Part shown: positions 1-9,592 of the stretch, one piece after another
How positions within the stretch are numbered: position 1 is the stretch's first letter
Layout: each line of letters begins with the position of its first letter
Assembly: GCF_900112775.1 (NCBI RefSeq)
Contig: NZ_FOYZ01000006.1
Location: 116,676-180,675, forward strand
Length of the DNA: 64,000 nucleotides
DNA from: Anaeromicropila populeti
GTDB taxonomy: Bacteria; Bacillota; Clostridia; Lachnospirales; Lachnospiraceae
Direction of reading: 5' to 3'
Program-made: the position numbers and the translations under genes
The notes under the pieces: model-generated
The model's database searches: none
What the model was told of the DNA's origin: nothing
What the model saw: the letters and a program-made list of their open reading frames with translations, nothing else

Positions 1-2
1 TA

Positions 3-74
3 ACGCCAACGCCAGTGATAACACCAACACCAGTGATAACACCAACGCCAGTGATAACACCAACGCCAGTGATA
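3..74 (+). repeat. 18-bp tandem repeat coding TPTPVI
   Basis: Four in-frame copies of an 18-base unit that differ mainly at third positions (acg/aca). Each encodes Thr-Pro-Thr-Pro-Val-Ile. The array runs off the left edge, so the true copy number is higher. It forms the wall-spanning stalk of the surface protein and could change length by slippage. Confidence 0.85.
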
Positions 75-500
75 ACGCCAGCTCCCACATTTGTTGTTAT
101 ATCATCAACGAGTCCGGTAATAGCAGTCACGCCTAGTGCAACCTCAACAGTGACGCCGGTAGTTACACCAACACCAACGGCAACACCAACACCAGAACCA
201 GTTCAACCAACAGCAAGTATAAAGCCAACAGATTCTGCGTCAGGAGGAAATGGAAAGTCAAGTCAGTCGGGCAAGGGGAAATCTACCAGTGGAGAAGAGA
301 CACCTACGAATAGTGGAGCATCTTCTGGTACTAGTGGGAGAAATCGCAATAGTCTGACGGATGAAGGTGAAAGTATCCCTAAGACAGGAGTACAGTATAA
401 CTTTTTGTTTCCAGTAGTAGGATTTATGTTTATTTCGGGCGGATTTAGTTTAATCTATTTTATAAAGAGAGATCATGAGAAAAAGAAAATTAAGAACTAG
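3..500 (+). CDS. C-terminal part of a cell-wall-anchored surface protein (5' end outside window)
   Basis: The reading frame is open from the first bases and runs off the left edge, so only the last 165 or so residues are present. It starts in a Thr-Pro-Val-Ile repeat region, passes through a Ser/Gly/Lys-rich spacer, and ends in a classic sorting signal: IPKTG, a hydrophobic segment of about 20 residues, then a tail rich in Arg and Lys. This is the layout of proteins that sortase cleaves between Thr and Gly and joins to peptidoglycan. The Pro/Thr-rich stretch probably spans the wall. The last 26 bases overlap the start of a class B sortase gene, so the two are translationally linked and the sortase probably handles this protein. 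The function of the missing N-terminal part cannot be told. Confidence 0.85.
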   Translation, partial: TPTPVITPTPVITPTPVITPTPVITPAPTFVVISSTSPVIAVTPSATSTVTPVVTPTPTATPTPEPVQPTASIKPTDSASGGNGKSSQSGKGKSTSGEETPTNSGASSGTSGRNRNSLTDEGESIPKTGVQYNFLFPVVGFMFISGGFSLIYFIKRDHEKKKIKN

Positions 501-1278
501 AATTCAGTGGGTAGCAGTCATATTCTGTATGATGTGTGGAGGAATACTGTTGTTAATAAGTGCTTATCCTGTTTTTCAAGATTATTTGGAAAACAGGAAG
601 CAAGAACAGTTCTATCAGAAACTAGATGAAAATGATATAGTATCAGTAAATCAATCAGTTATACCAACAGAGGAACAAGCAGAACCAACTGCCTCAGGTT
701 CAGTGGAGACAGAAAAACCTTCCAAAACAGTTATGAAAAAGTATGAAAAGCTTCTTAAATTAAACAAAGAAGTAATTGGATGGGTTAAAATTGAGAATTC
801 TCAAATCAATTATCCTATTGTCCAGCATGAGGATAACACGTATTATTTAACAAAAGCAAGTAATCAGGAAGATTCCTCATATGGAAGTATTTATCTTGAC
901 TATAGGAATGAGCCAGATTTTCAAGACCATAATAATATTATATATGGGCATAATATGAAGGATGGTTCTATGTTTCACAATTTGATTAATTATAAGGATG
1001 AAGATTTCTTTGAGAAAAACAAGATAATTGTCGTTAGTGATTTATATGAAGAATTTTCGTGTCAGGTGTTTGCGGTTTATGTTGTAGACGCATCTACAGA
1101 AAAAACCTATGTGAAATATACGGAAGAGGATTTTCTTGATTATATTAAGGAATGTAAAGAGCGATCTTTGTTCAAGACAGATATTAATGTTCAAGAAGAT
1201 GACAGAATAATTACATTGATTACTTGTAGTTATGAATATGAAAATGCAAGAACAGTTGTGCAAGCTAAGATTTTATAA
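475..1278 (+). CDS. srtB: Class B sortase
   Basis: A 267-residue membrane-anchored transpeptidase that joins sorting-signal proteins to the cell wall. It has an N-terminal membrane segment (about residues 12-32), a linker, and a sortase domain with His159 in NNIIYGHN, Cys251 in TLITCSYE and Arg259 a few residues later. The NxxYGHN and TC(S/T)YE contexts are typical of class B. The start overlaps the upstream surface-protein gene by 26 bp, and a terminator follows directly, so the pair forms a small unit. The adjacent substrate carries IPKTG rather than the NPQTN-type motif of classical SrtB. Confidence 0.92.
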   Translation: MRKRKLRTRIQWVAVIFCMMCGGILLLISAYPVFQDYLENRKQEQFYQKLDENDIVSVNQSVIPTEEQAEPTASGSVETEKPSKTVMKKYEKLLKLNKEVIGWVKIENSQINYPIVQHEDNTYYLTKASNQEDSSYGSIYLDYRNEPDFQDHNNIIYGHNMKDGSMFHNLINYKDEDFFEKNKIIVVSDLYEEFSCQVFAVYVVDASTEKTYVKYTEEDFLDYIKECKERSLFKTDINVQEDDRIITLITCSYEYENARTVVQAKIL

Positions 1279-1283
1279 TAGAT

Positions 1284-1313
1284 ACTCTCGCTTTTTATAA
1301 GCGAGAGTTTTTG
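1284..1313 (+). terminator. Rho-independent terminator after the sortase gene
   Basis: ACTCTCGCTT and AAGCGAGAGT form a stem a few bases after the srtB stop, followed by TTTTTG. Confidence 0.85.
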
Positions 1314-1326
1314 TGGTTCACTCAGC

Positions 1327-1470
1327 ATGGGCAAACTCTTACGAGGCGTCTTTGTAGTAGGTGATATTCATTCTGGTGTTTACCTAAAGGAAAAATACAT
1401 TGATAATCATAAAGGCTTTGATGTGACAGCAAACAGAGTAAAAGCAGAAATAGATAACTATATGTATTAG
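1327..1470 (+). other. Short ORF or gene remnant, 47 codons
   Basis: An uninterrupted frame begins MGKLLRGVFVVGDIHSG and ends KAEIDNYMY before a TAG stop. There is no ribosome binding site at the ATG and the frame starts just after a terminator, so I suspect the 3' remnant of a larger gene rather than an expressed small protein. I do not recognise the family. Confidence 0.25.
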
Positions 1471-1504
1471 TTCGGTTTTAATTCAGAAAAGGAGTGGAAA
1501 ATGT

Positions 1505-1798
1505 ATGAAAACTAACGCTAAATTGTGCGTAATTGGATTTATCAATATAATTATAGATTTTTTGATGATAGGTTTTGTATTATTTAGTCATATAATGCCC
1601 CTGTATAGCATACCGCAGTTCTTCTTAATTATAATAATTATTTCATTGCTACTTAACGCTTTTCTCTCTTTTCACTTTTCAAGTGATAGATTAAATTTTT
1701 TGAAGATACCTACAAATTGGATATTTATACTTTTGTTAATAATATTAATTCTAATGTGTACAGAGCCATTTAGCCTAAATTTTTCTGACTTCGGTTGA
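1505..1798 (+). CDS. Small hydrophobic membrane protein of unknown function
   Basis: A 97-residue protein with three predicted membrane segments (about residues 8-28, 36-55 and 70-86) and few charged residues. A ribosome binding site (AAAGGAGTGG) lies just upstream. ATG codons occur at 1501 and 1505, and the open frame uses 1505. No family is recognised. It stands alone between the sortase unit and the restriction-modification operon. It may be a real small membrane protein, but AT-rich sequence can produce such ORFs by chance. Confidence 0.45.
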   Translation: MKTNAKLCVIGFINIIIDFLMIGFVLFSHIMPLYSIPQFFLIIIIISLLLNAFLSFHFSSDRLNFLKIPTNWIFILLLIILILMCTEPFSLNFSDFG

Positions 1799-1934
1799 AA
1801 GGGAATCAAAATCAACAAATTTAACGCTAATGATAGGAGCATCCAATCTTTTTTGCTGAAACTGGGATTGTTTAGGCACATTCGTTTGAGATATAATGAG
1901 TGTGCTTGTTATTTGCCCAAAAAGTTAAAAGTTT

Positions 1935-1963
1935 TTGTAATTGTTCCTACGTTGGTATATAAT
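1935..1963 (+). promoter_or_regulatory. Probable sigma-A promoter for the hsd operon
   Basis: TTGTAA (-35) and TATAAT (-10) are separated by 17 bases, about 80 bases upstream of the chosen hsdM start. The -10 is a perfect consensus and lies inside a partly symmetric GGTATA/TATACC sequence. Confidence 0.55.
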
Positions 1964-2042
1964 TATACCGTATGAAATGTGTTTAGACTCAAATGGAAGG
2001 TCAATGAATAGTCTAACTATTTATTATAGGAAAACGGAGGAT

Positions 2043-4625
2043 ATGAAGTTGATCACATCAGAAGAAATAAAAAGAAGATTATGGGATGGAGCAAATGAAC
2101 TAAGAGGCTCAATGGATGCAAGCCGCTATAAGGATTACATGTTAGGATTGATGTTTTATAAGTTTTTGAGTGATAAAACATTAGAAACATTTAAAATGAC
2201 AGCTGGTGTTAAAACGGTATCTGAAAGTGAACTAGTAACTGAATTTGTGAAAGCAAAAGAGGAATATGGTGAAGACCTGGAAAAAATGATTCAAGATGTT
2301 TTAGGTTATTATGTATCGCCAGAGTACCTTTATCAAACATGGTTAATAGATATTAATATGGGAAACTTTGAAGTGCAAAAAGTTTCAGATAGTTTAAATG
2401 CATTTGAAAGAACAATTATGAGTTCTGGTGATGTAAGAGATTTTAAAGGACTTTTTTCAAGTTCAACATTAGATTTAACGGATACAGCACTTGGAAGCAA
2501 TCTTCACGATCGAAGTGAAAATATAAAAGCTTTAATCTTATTATTTGCGGATTTAAATATGGTTGCACTTCAAAAAGGAGATATCTTAGGAGATGCTTAT
2601 GAATATTTAATTGGACAGTTTGCAATGGAATCTGGTAAAAAGGCCGGAGAATTCTATACGCCACATCAAGTGAGTGAAGTAATGGCACAAATAGTTGCTA
2701 AATCTTCAGATATTAAATCCATATATGATCCAACTGTCGGGTCAGGTTCTTTATTACTCACAGTTAAGAAACATTTGACAAAGGACAAACAAAGGGATCT
2801 TGCCTATTATGGACAGGAAAAGAATACGGCAACCTATAACCTGACGCGTATGAATTTATTATTACATGGTGTTCGTCCAGAAAAGATGACAATCAAAAAT
2901 GGGGATACCTTATCCAACGACTGGCCAGAAGATCCAGAAAATCCAAACGAAGGGGTACAATTTGATGCAGTTGTGATGAATCCACCTTATTCGGCAAAGA
3001 ATTGGAATAAAGCAGGATTAAAGGTAAGTGATCCAAGATTTGAAGTGGCAGGGGCATTACCTCCAGATTCAAAAGGTGATTTTGCATTTTTATTACATGG
3101 GTTATATCATTTAGGAACTAATGGAACAATGGCGATTGTATTACCGCACGGAGTACTTTTTAGAGGTTCATCGGAAGGGGAAATTAGAAAAAGATTATTA
3201 GAAAAAAATTATATAGATACGATTATAGGGCTACCAAGTAATTTATTCACCAATACAGGAATACCAGTAGTTATTATTATTTTGAAAAAAAATCGTAATG
3301 TCGCAGATCCAGTATTACTTATTGATGCCTCCAATAGTTTTATAAAGGTTGGAAAACAAAATGTTTTACAGGAAAAAGACATCGCTAAAATAGTAGATGT
3401 ATATCTGGGTAGAGAAGAAATGAAAGGGTATAGTCATCTTGCTACTCGTGAAGAAATCATGAAAAATGATTATAATATGAATATTCCAAGATATGTAGAA
3501 GGGGTAGATTCTGAAATCCCACAAGATGTGGATGCACATTTGTTTGGTGGAATCCCAAAAAGTAATATTAATGATTTGAAAGTTTTGCAATCACTTGTTC
3601 CAGAATTATTAAATCAGTCAATGGAAGAAATTCGACCTGGCTATGTAAATTTATTGAAACCAGTAACAGAACTAACAATTGAGATTATGAAGGATGAACA
3701 TATTATTGCAATGTCTAAGGAAATAGAAGCAAAGACGACTGAATATATTCAAAAATACTTGGATTCTTTAAAACAGGTTACTATGGAAACAGATATCTCA
3801 GCTCTTACAGAGGAAATGCTTTGTGAGATCAAACAAATTTTATTAAATTACCAATATATTGATGTGTATGGTGGTTATCAAATTATTGCGGAGATATGGA
3901 AGAATGCATTGCACCATGACACAGAACTAATTGCAAATGAAGGATTTTATAATGCTGGACGCAAGCGTGAACCTAATATGGTAACAAAGGGATCTGGCAA
4001 GAATAAACGTGAAGAACAGGAGGGTTGGGTTGGAAGTCTGATTCCAAATGAATTCATTGCAAAGATGCTTTTTTCAAGGGAATTAGAGAATCTTGAGAAT
4101 AAACGCATTAAAATTCAGGAAATTGAAACAGAACTCTCAGAGTTAGTGGAAGCAGCAAAAGTGGAAGACAGTGATGAGAATAATGCATTAATAGATGCGA
4201 TAAAGAAAAATGATGATGGTGAGCCTTTAGATGCATTTGATAATAAAGCTTTAAAAGAGGAATTAAAGAAAGCAAAAAAGGGTTCGGCAGAGCAGTTACT
4301 ACTTAAAAAAGTAGAATATTTCATAAATAACAAAGCATCGTTAACAAAAGAATTAAAAACAGAAGAAAAGGAACTTGACGATGCAGTACAAGATAGAATC
4401 CTCACACTAACAGATGATGAAATTGACAGTTTGATGTATCAAAAATGGTTTGGTAATACAATCAATCAAATGGTAGGTCTTATACAGAATTCATTGAAAA
4501 AGGAATTGAATTCTTTGCGAATTTTAGAAGAACGGTATTCAGATACATTACTTGATATTGATTCACAAATCGATAAAATGATGAAAGAGTTTGAATCATT
4601 AAAGGATAAATTGGTGGTGGAATAA
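2043..4625 (+). CDS. hsdM: Type I restriction-modification DNA methyltransferase subunit HsdM
   Basis: The modification subunit of a type I R-M enzyme (860 residues). It methylates adenine within a bipartite site chosen by HsdS and is also part of the restriction complex. The N-terminal helical HsdM domain starts MKLITSEEIKRRLWDGA. The SAM-binding motif lies near residue 230 (DPTVGSGS) and the catalytic NPPY near residue 313. The C-terminal 300 residues are charged and helical, which makes it longer than the usual 500-residue HsdM. I chose the ATG at 2043 because AACGGAGG sits just before it; an upstream in-frame ATG at 1941 would add 34 atypical residues. Its stop overlaps the hsdS start by one base. 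Confidence 0.95.
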   Translation: MKLITSEEIKRRLWDGANELRGSMDASRYKDYMLGLMFYKFLSDKTLETFKMTAGVKTVSESELVTEFVKAKEEYGEDLEKMIQDVLGYYVSPEYLYQTWLIDINMGNFEVQKVSDSLNAFERTIMSSGDVRDFKGLFSSSTLDLTDTALGSNLHDRSENIKALILLFADLNMVALQKGDILGDAYEYLIGQFAMESGKKAGEFYTPHQVSEVMAQIVAKSSDIKSIYDPTVGSGSLLLTVKKHLTKDKQRDLAYYGQEKNTATYNLTRMNLLLHGVRPEKMTIKNGDTLSNDWPEDPENPNEGVQFDAVVMNPPYSAKNWNKAGLKVSDPRFEVAGALPPDSKGDFAFLLHGLYHLGTNGTMAIVLPHGVLFRGSSEGEIRKRLLEKNYIDTIIGLPSNLFTNTGIPVVIIILKKNRNVADPVLLIDASNSFIKVGKQNVLQEKDIAKIVDVYLGREEMKGYSHLATREEIMKNDYNMNIPRYVEGVDSEIPQDVDAHLFGGIPKSNINDLKVLQSLVPELLNQSMEEIRPGYVNLLKPVTELTIEIMKDEHIIAMSKEIEAKTTEYIQKYLDSLKQVTMETDISALTEEMLCEIKQILLNYQYIDVYGGYQIIAEIWKNALHHDTELIANEGFYNAGRKREPNMVTKGSGKNKREEQEGWVGSLIPNEFIAKMLFSRELENLENKRIKIQEIETELSELVEAAKVEDSDENNALIDAIKKNDDGEPLDAFDNKALKEELKKAKKGSAEQLLLKKVEYFINNKASLTKELKTEEKELDDAVQDRILTLTDDEIDSLMYQKWFGNTINQMVGLIQNSLKKELNSLRILEERYSDTLLDIDSQIDKMMKEFESLKDKLVVE

Positions 4626-5857
4626 TGAACGAAGGGAAAAAATGTATACCAAAAAGACGATTTAAAGAGTTTCAAAATGACGGAGAATGGGAAGAGCGTA
4701 AGCTTGATGACATGGCAGATGTTAGAGATGGAACACACGATTCTCCTCAGTATTTTTCACAAGGACATCCGTTCATTACTTCAAAAAATGTTGGAGGCGG
4801 ATATATTAATTACGACGATGTTCAATATATCTCTGATGAAGCTTTTGAAGAAATAAATAAGCGTTCTAAGGTAGATAAAAACGATATTCTTATGGGCATG
4901 ATTGGAACCATAGGAAATATGGCTTTAATACGTGAAAAGCCTGATTTTGCAATTAAAAATGTGGCATTAATTAAGGATACAAAAAAGGTGTATTATTTAT
5001 ATCTTTATCACTATCTACAGTCATCAAATGTTATAAGCCAATTAAACAGCGGAATGGATGGGGGTACACAAAAATTTATTGCATTAAATAAAATTCGTAA
5101 TTTGAATATTCTTATTCCATATGGTAAAGAACAACAAGCAGTTGGAGCGTTTTTCTCCAATCTCGACAATCTTATTACCCTTCATCAGCGTAAGTTGGAA
5201 AAAATTAAAGCATTAAAAAATGCATATCTTTCTGAAATGTTTCCAGCTGAAGGTGAAAGTAAACCAAAGCGAAGATTTGCAGGATTTAAGGATGATTGGG
5301 AACAGCGTAAGTTAACTGACGAAGTAGAATTATTTAGTGGTTTAACATATTCTCCTAACGATGTTGTTAATGAAGGCGGGACGCTTGTTCTTCGTTCATC
5401 TAATGTAAAAAATGGAGAGATTATTAATGCTGATAATGTGTATGTAAAATCAGATGTTGTCAATGTGGACAATGTCCAGGAGGGAGATGTTATTGTCGTT
5501 GTAAGAAATGGTTCTCGTTCATTGATAGGAAAACACGGTCAAATCAAGGTTAAAATGGACAATACAGTTATAGGTGCGTTTATGACAGGCATGAGATCAT
5601 CAAACTCTTTTTTCACAAATGCATTACTGAGTACACCAGTTTTTGATAAAGAAGTGGGAAAAAATCTTGGGGCGACAATTAATCAAATCACAAACGGCAT
5701 GTTTCAAAATATGCATTTTATGTTTCCAAATGAAGAAGAACAAATTAAAATTGGAGACTATTTTACTCAACTCGACAACCTTATCACCCTTCATCAGCGC
5801 AAGCTTGATAAATTACAGAATATCAAAAAAGCATACTTGAATGAGATGTTTATTTAG
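4625..5857 (+). CDS. hsdS: Type I restriction-modification specificity subunit HsdS
   Basis: The DNA-recognition subunit (410 residues) with two target recognition domains, each ending in a conserved helical spacer. The first spacer (about residues 178-205) and the C-terminal spacer share LDNLITLHQRKL and AYL.EMF, and both halves open with a KRRF..F....W..RKL segment. So the protein is an internal duplication, as expected for a bipartite site with two half-sites. TAATG coupling to hsdM and a 14-base gap to hsdR show a single operon. The near-identical DNA of the two spacers is a possible substrate for domain shuffling. The target sequence cannot be predicted. Confidence 0.94.
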   Translation: MNEGKKCIPKRRFKEFQNDGEWEERKLDDMADVRDGTHDSPQYFSQGHPFITSKNVGGGYINYDDVQYISDEAFEEINKRSKVDKNDILMGMIGTIGNMALIREKPDFAIKNVALIKDTKKVYYLYLYHYLQSSNVISQLNSGMDGGTQKFIALNKIRNLNILIPYGKEQQAVGAFFSNLDNLITLHQRKLEKIKALKNAYLSEMFPAEGESKPKRRFAGFKDDWEQRKLTDEVELFSGLTYSPNDVVNEGGTLVLRSSNVKNGEIINADNVYVKSDVVNVDNVQEGDVIVVVRNGSRSLIGKHGQIKVKMDNTVIGAFMTGMRSSNSFFTNALLSTPVFDKEVGKNLGATINQITNGMFQNMHFMFPNEEEQIKIGDYFTQLDNLITLHQRKLDKLQNIKKAYLNEMFI

Positions 5858-5871
5858 AGAGGAGCTATGTC

Positions 5872-8800
5872 ATGAGTAATACACCAAAAAATGCCTCAGA
5901 GAGAACTTTTCAAGAAAATTTTGTTGAAGAATTAAAAAAATATAAGTGGGAAGCACCAGAATTTTTAAATGGAAATAAGAAAAAGGTTACCGTTGCAGAC
6001 CTTATAAATCATTGGAGAAAAGAATTAAATCGTATCAATGGGGATCAACTAGAAGGCGTTGAATTAACAGACAATGAATTTAAACAAGTATTGTCAAAGG
6101 TGAATTTGATAAAGAATAGCTATGAAGCAGCAAAGATTTTATCGATGGAAGGTTCAAAAGGTAAAATTGATGGAATTTATCGTGATGATCATCCAGCTAT
6201 TACTAGAAAACAAATCACATTGACAATTATAAAAAAAGCAGAAGTTCGAGGAGGAGATTCTAGTTATCGAATTGCTAGAGAAGTTGAGACTCCAAGCGGT
6301 AATCGCTTTGACATTGTTTTGTTAATCAATGGGTTACCACTAATCAATATAGAACAAAAACGTACAGATAAATCATTAGATGAAGCATACGGTCAGTTTA
6401 TAAGATATTATAGAGATGGAGAGTACTGTAATAATTTCATGGCTTTTTCGCAAATGATGGTCATAACAACTGAGATTGAAACCCGTTATTTTGCAACACC
6501 AAAATCAATAGATGAATTTAATCCAGTATTTGTTTTTCATTGGGCGGATAAAGAAAATAAACCAGTGAATGATTGGAAGAAAGTGATTGAACAATTTTTA
6601 ATGATTCCAATGGCACATCAGATGGTAGGAGATTATCTTGTTATCGATGAAGCAAAAGAGGAAGAAAATCGTAAACATATGCTGATGAGACCTTATCAAG
6701 TATATGCATTACAAGCGGTAGAAGCAGCAGCTTTTGGATTTGATAATAAAGAACACATTCCTCATGGGGGATTTGTTTGGCATACAACAGGATCAGGTAA
6801 AACAATTACCAGTTTTAAAACCGCATTGTTTCTTGCTACACGTGCAGGATTTGATAAGGTAGTATTTTTAGTGGATCGACGAGAGTTAGATAGTAGGACA
6901 AGTGAAAATTTTAAAGCCTATGCAGCCTATGAACCAGTTACAGTAGACGATACAAAACATACATTTGAATTAAAAAAGAAATTGAAGTTACCAAATCCAG
7001 GTATTATAGTTACAACAACTTTTAAGCTGAATGTTCTTGTAAAAGAGTTAGAAGAGTCAAAGGATGATTCCTTGGCAGATAAAAGAATCGTTTTTATTAT
7101 TGATGAGGCTCACCGGACAACAATGGGACAAATGATGGGTGATATCAAAAAATATTTTAAGAAAAATGGTCTATTCTTTGGATTTACAGGGACGCCTTTA
7201 TTTGATGAAAATCATATTAAGGGAAAAATAAACGAAAAAAGTGAAGTGATTAATACGACGGAAAAACTATTTGGACCCAAACTTCATCAATACACCATTG
7301 ATGAGGCAATTGCAGATGGAAATGTTTTGGGTTTTAATGTGGATTGCATCAATACAGGAGAATTTAAAAGCTACGAAGATTTAAGGGATCAGTTAATCGA
7401 ACTTATGAAAGAAGAACATCCTGAACTTGGAGATAGAGAGATTCAAAGAAAAGTACTAGGATACTCCGAGGCAGAGGTGGAAGAGCAGGCTAGTAAAAAC
7501 AAGATTTTAATTTATCAAGACGAAACTCATATTCCAAGAGTTGTAGAAGCAATTTTAGGTAATTGGGATATGCAATCAAAAGGGAGAGAATTTAATGCTA
7601 TTTTAACCGTTGCCTATAAAAATCGTGTGATAGCGTTTTTTAATGAATTTCAAAAGCAATTAGAAGAACGTAATATGACATTAAATATTGCTATGACATT
7701 TAGCTTTGGGAATGAAAACGATCCGGAAAATATTGCTCCCGAAGTCATAAAAGGGATGTTTACAAATTATGCAGGATTTACAGGAATTGAATTTGTTGCT
7801 GGTGATAAAAAACATGGAGAAAGTGCATATTTTGAAGATGTTGTAGAAAGAGCTACAAGAGGTGGAAGTGGAAGAAATAAAAAGAATATTGACCTTGTTA
7901 TAGTAGCGGATCAACTTTTGACTGGATATGATTCCAAAAGATTAAATACATTATATGTGGATCGACCACTAGAATTACAAGGACTGATACAAGCGTATTC
8001 AAGAACAAATCGTATTTATGGAAAAGAAAAGGAATTTGGTAGTATTGTTAATTTTCAATATCCAGAAATGACGAAAGAGATAGTGGACACTGCATTAAAA
8101 TTATATGGAAGTGGTGGAAGCAGTAGCAAAGCAATCGTAGATACATATGAGACAGCCGTTAAAAAATTCAACCTAAATGTTTTAAAGATGATTCAAACAT
8201 TACCAGACCCATCCGATTGGCAAAGTATTAAGGACAATAAAGAAGATGTGGAAAAATTTATACTTTCATTTAAGGATGCCACAGAACAATTAAATTTAGT
8301 AGAACAATATTATGCGTATCAATGGGATGACACTTCATTTGGAATTGACGAACATACTTGGTTAAAATATGTTGGTGCATATAAGAATCTTGTTAAAAAA
8401 GAAAGTACTGGTGATCCTGTTCCAGGGGTTATAAAGTCATTGGTTGGAAAAATAAAATTAGCAGGAACGCAAGTGATAGATGCAACGCATATTCTTGGTT
8501 TAATTGGTTCAAAAGTTAGTAATGTAGGTGGAACACAAGCAGTAGACGGAGAAACTTTAAGAATTATTTATGAACAAATCCAAGAATTAAGCGATATGGG
8601 GGATGACAGCAAGGCTCACTTATTACGAGAGTTTGTTGATACCGAATTACTTCCAGGGAAATTAGAGTATGGTGTGTTTTTTGATGATGCTTTTGAACGC
8701 TGGAAAAGCAACAAATTAAAGGCAGAAACAGATGATATAGCAGAGCAGTGGGGAATAGACAAAGACTGGTTATTTAAATCGGTAAATGCTTTTACCATAT

Positions 8801-8958
8801 CGCAACCTTCAACAATTCCATATATTGACGAATTAACGAAAAGTGTAGATTATGAGAAGGCTGCTGATAAATCTGCTGGCAATAAACTAAAACATATCAT
8901 GACAATGACCCGTGAATTGCCAAGAGTGATAAGGGAACTCAAGCAGAAATATGAGTAA
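5872..8958 (+). CDS. hsdR: Type I restriction enzyme endonuclease/translocase subunit HsdR
   Basis: A 1028-residue motor subunit that translocates and cuts unmethylated DNA. The N-terminal PD-(D/E)xK nuclease is visible near residues 145-165 (FDIVLLINGLPL..IEQKR). The superfamily 2 helicase follows, with Walker A TTGSGKT near residue 305 and a DEAH box (IIDEAHRT) near 410. Later motifs such as FGFTGTPL and QAYSRTNR are intact. The C-terminal part is helical and probably contacts HsdM. A GAGAGGAG ribosome binding site precedes the ATG. All catalytic elements are present, so the system looks functional. Confidence 0.95.
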   Translation: MSNTPKNASERTFQENFVEELKKYKWEAPEFLNGNKKKVTVADLINHWRKELNRINGDQLEGVELTDNEFKQVLSKVNLIKNSYEAAKILSMEGSKGKIDGIYRDDHPAITRKQITLTIIKKAEVRGGDSSYRIAREVETPSGNRFDIVLLINGLPLINIEQKRTDKSLDEAYGQFIRYYRDGEYCNNFMAFSQMMVITTEIETRYFATPKSIDEFNPVFVFHWADKENKPVNDWKKVIEQFLMIPMAHQMVGDYLVIDEAKEEENRKHMLMRPYQVYALQAVEAAAFGFDNKEHIPHGGFVWHTTGSGKTITSFKTALFLATRAGFDKVVFLVDRRELDSRTSENFKAYAAYEPVTVDDTKHTFELKKKLKLPNPGIIVTTTFKLNVLVKELEESKDDSLADKRIVFIIDEAHRTTMGQMMGDIKKYFKKNGLFFGFTGTPLFDENHIKGKINEKSEVINTTEKLFGPKLHQYTIDEAIADGNVLGFNVDCINTGEFKSYEDLRDQLIELMKEEHPELGDREIQRKVLGYSEAEVEEQASKNKILIYQDETHIPRVVEAILGNWDMQSKGREFNAILTVAYKNRVIAFFNEFQKQLEERNMTLNIAMTFSFGNENDPENIAPEVIKGMFTNYAGFTGIEFVAGDKKHGESAYFEDVVERATRGGSGRNKKNIDLVIVADQLLTGYDSKRLNTLYVDRPLELQGLIQAYSRTNRIYGKEKEFGSIVNFQYPEMTKEIVDTALKLYGSGGSSSKAIVDTYETAVKKFNLNVLKMIQTLPDPSDWQSIKDNKEDVEKFILSFKDATEQLNLVEQYYAYQWDDTSFGIDEHTWLKYVGAYKNLVKKESTGDPVPGVIKSLVGKIKLAGTQVIDATHILGLIGSKVSNVGGTQAVDGETLRIIYEQIQELSDMGDDSKAHLLREFVDTELLPGKLEYGVFFDDAFERWKSNKLKAETDDIAEQWGIDKDWLFKSVNAFTISQPSTIPYIDELTKSVDYEKAADKSAGNKLKHIMTMTRELPRVIRELKQKYE

Positions 8959-8998
8959 AATGAGATAATATCTAAATAAAAATGAAACTGAGGGAACT

Positions 8999-9496
8999 GT
9001 GAAAATTAAACATTTTAAAAGAATTAGTTATGGGCTTGTTGACAAATACATGTTCTGGGGAGAAAAGAAGTGCAAACCTGATGTATATAATGACATTCGA
9101 TTCATGCTCAACAGTTACTTAGAAAAGAACCCAGATTATTATCTTAATAAAGGGTACAAGATAACGATTTATTTCAAATTAAATATTAGCGCTAAGCCAT
9201 CCTATTTACATATATCAAATTATAATGAAACAGTTGAGGAATTAAAAATTTATAATGGGTTTTATCATGTAAGTGGAGAACCTATGTCAGGGAGCAAGTT
9301 TGAAAAAATATCAAATTATGTCGTCTTTGACGGAATAAAGTCATTGAAATTGGATGAGTATGTTATTTTTGATGATGTATCAAAGTTAACTAGTCTTACT
9401 TCTTTGGAATATGTAGTAATTGGTGGAATGGATTCGGCAGAAAAACAGGAAGAACTGAATGAGGTTTTACCTAATTGTCAATTTAGGCTATTTTGA
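8999..9496 (+). CDS. Hypothetical protein with LRR-like C-terminal half
   Basis: A 165-residue protein starting at GTG (CTGAGGGA lies just upstream), 40 bases after hsdR and on the same strand. The family is not recognised. The second half has short alternating strand-like segments (IKSLKLDEYVIF, LTSLTSLEYVVIGG) and ends ELNEVLPNCQFRLF, a pattern like leucine-rich repeats that lie next to each other in sheets. No signal peptide or membrane segment is seen, so it is probably cytoplasmic. Its place behind hsdR suggests it travels with the R-M operon as an accessory or cargo gene, but nothing shows a direct role in restriction. Confidence 0.6.
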   Translation: MKIKHFKRISYGLVDKYMFWGEKKCKPDVYNDIRFMLNSYLEKNPDYYLNKGYKITIYFKLNISAKPSYLHISNYNETVEELKIYNGFYHVSGEPMSGSKFEKISNYVVFDGIKSLKLDEYVIFDDVSKLTSLTSLEYVVIGGMDSAEKQEELNEVLPNCQFRLF

Positions 9497-9592
9497 ATCT
9501 ATTTATTTTTTGTGTGATATATTGTATAAAAATGTATTATGTGATAAAATGGGGGTAACTTTATTGTGAATATACCAAGGGGAGTGTCTTTG

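Noticed and set aside
1327-1470. Expressed small protein
   Set aside because: It lacks a ribosome binding site and follows a terminator, so it is listed only as a possible remnant.
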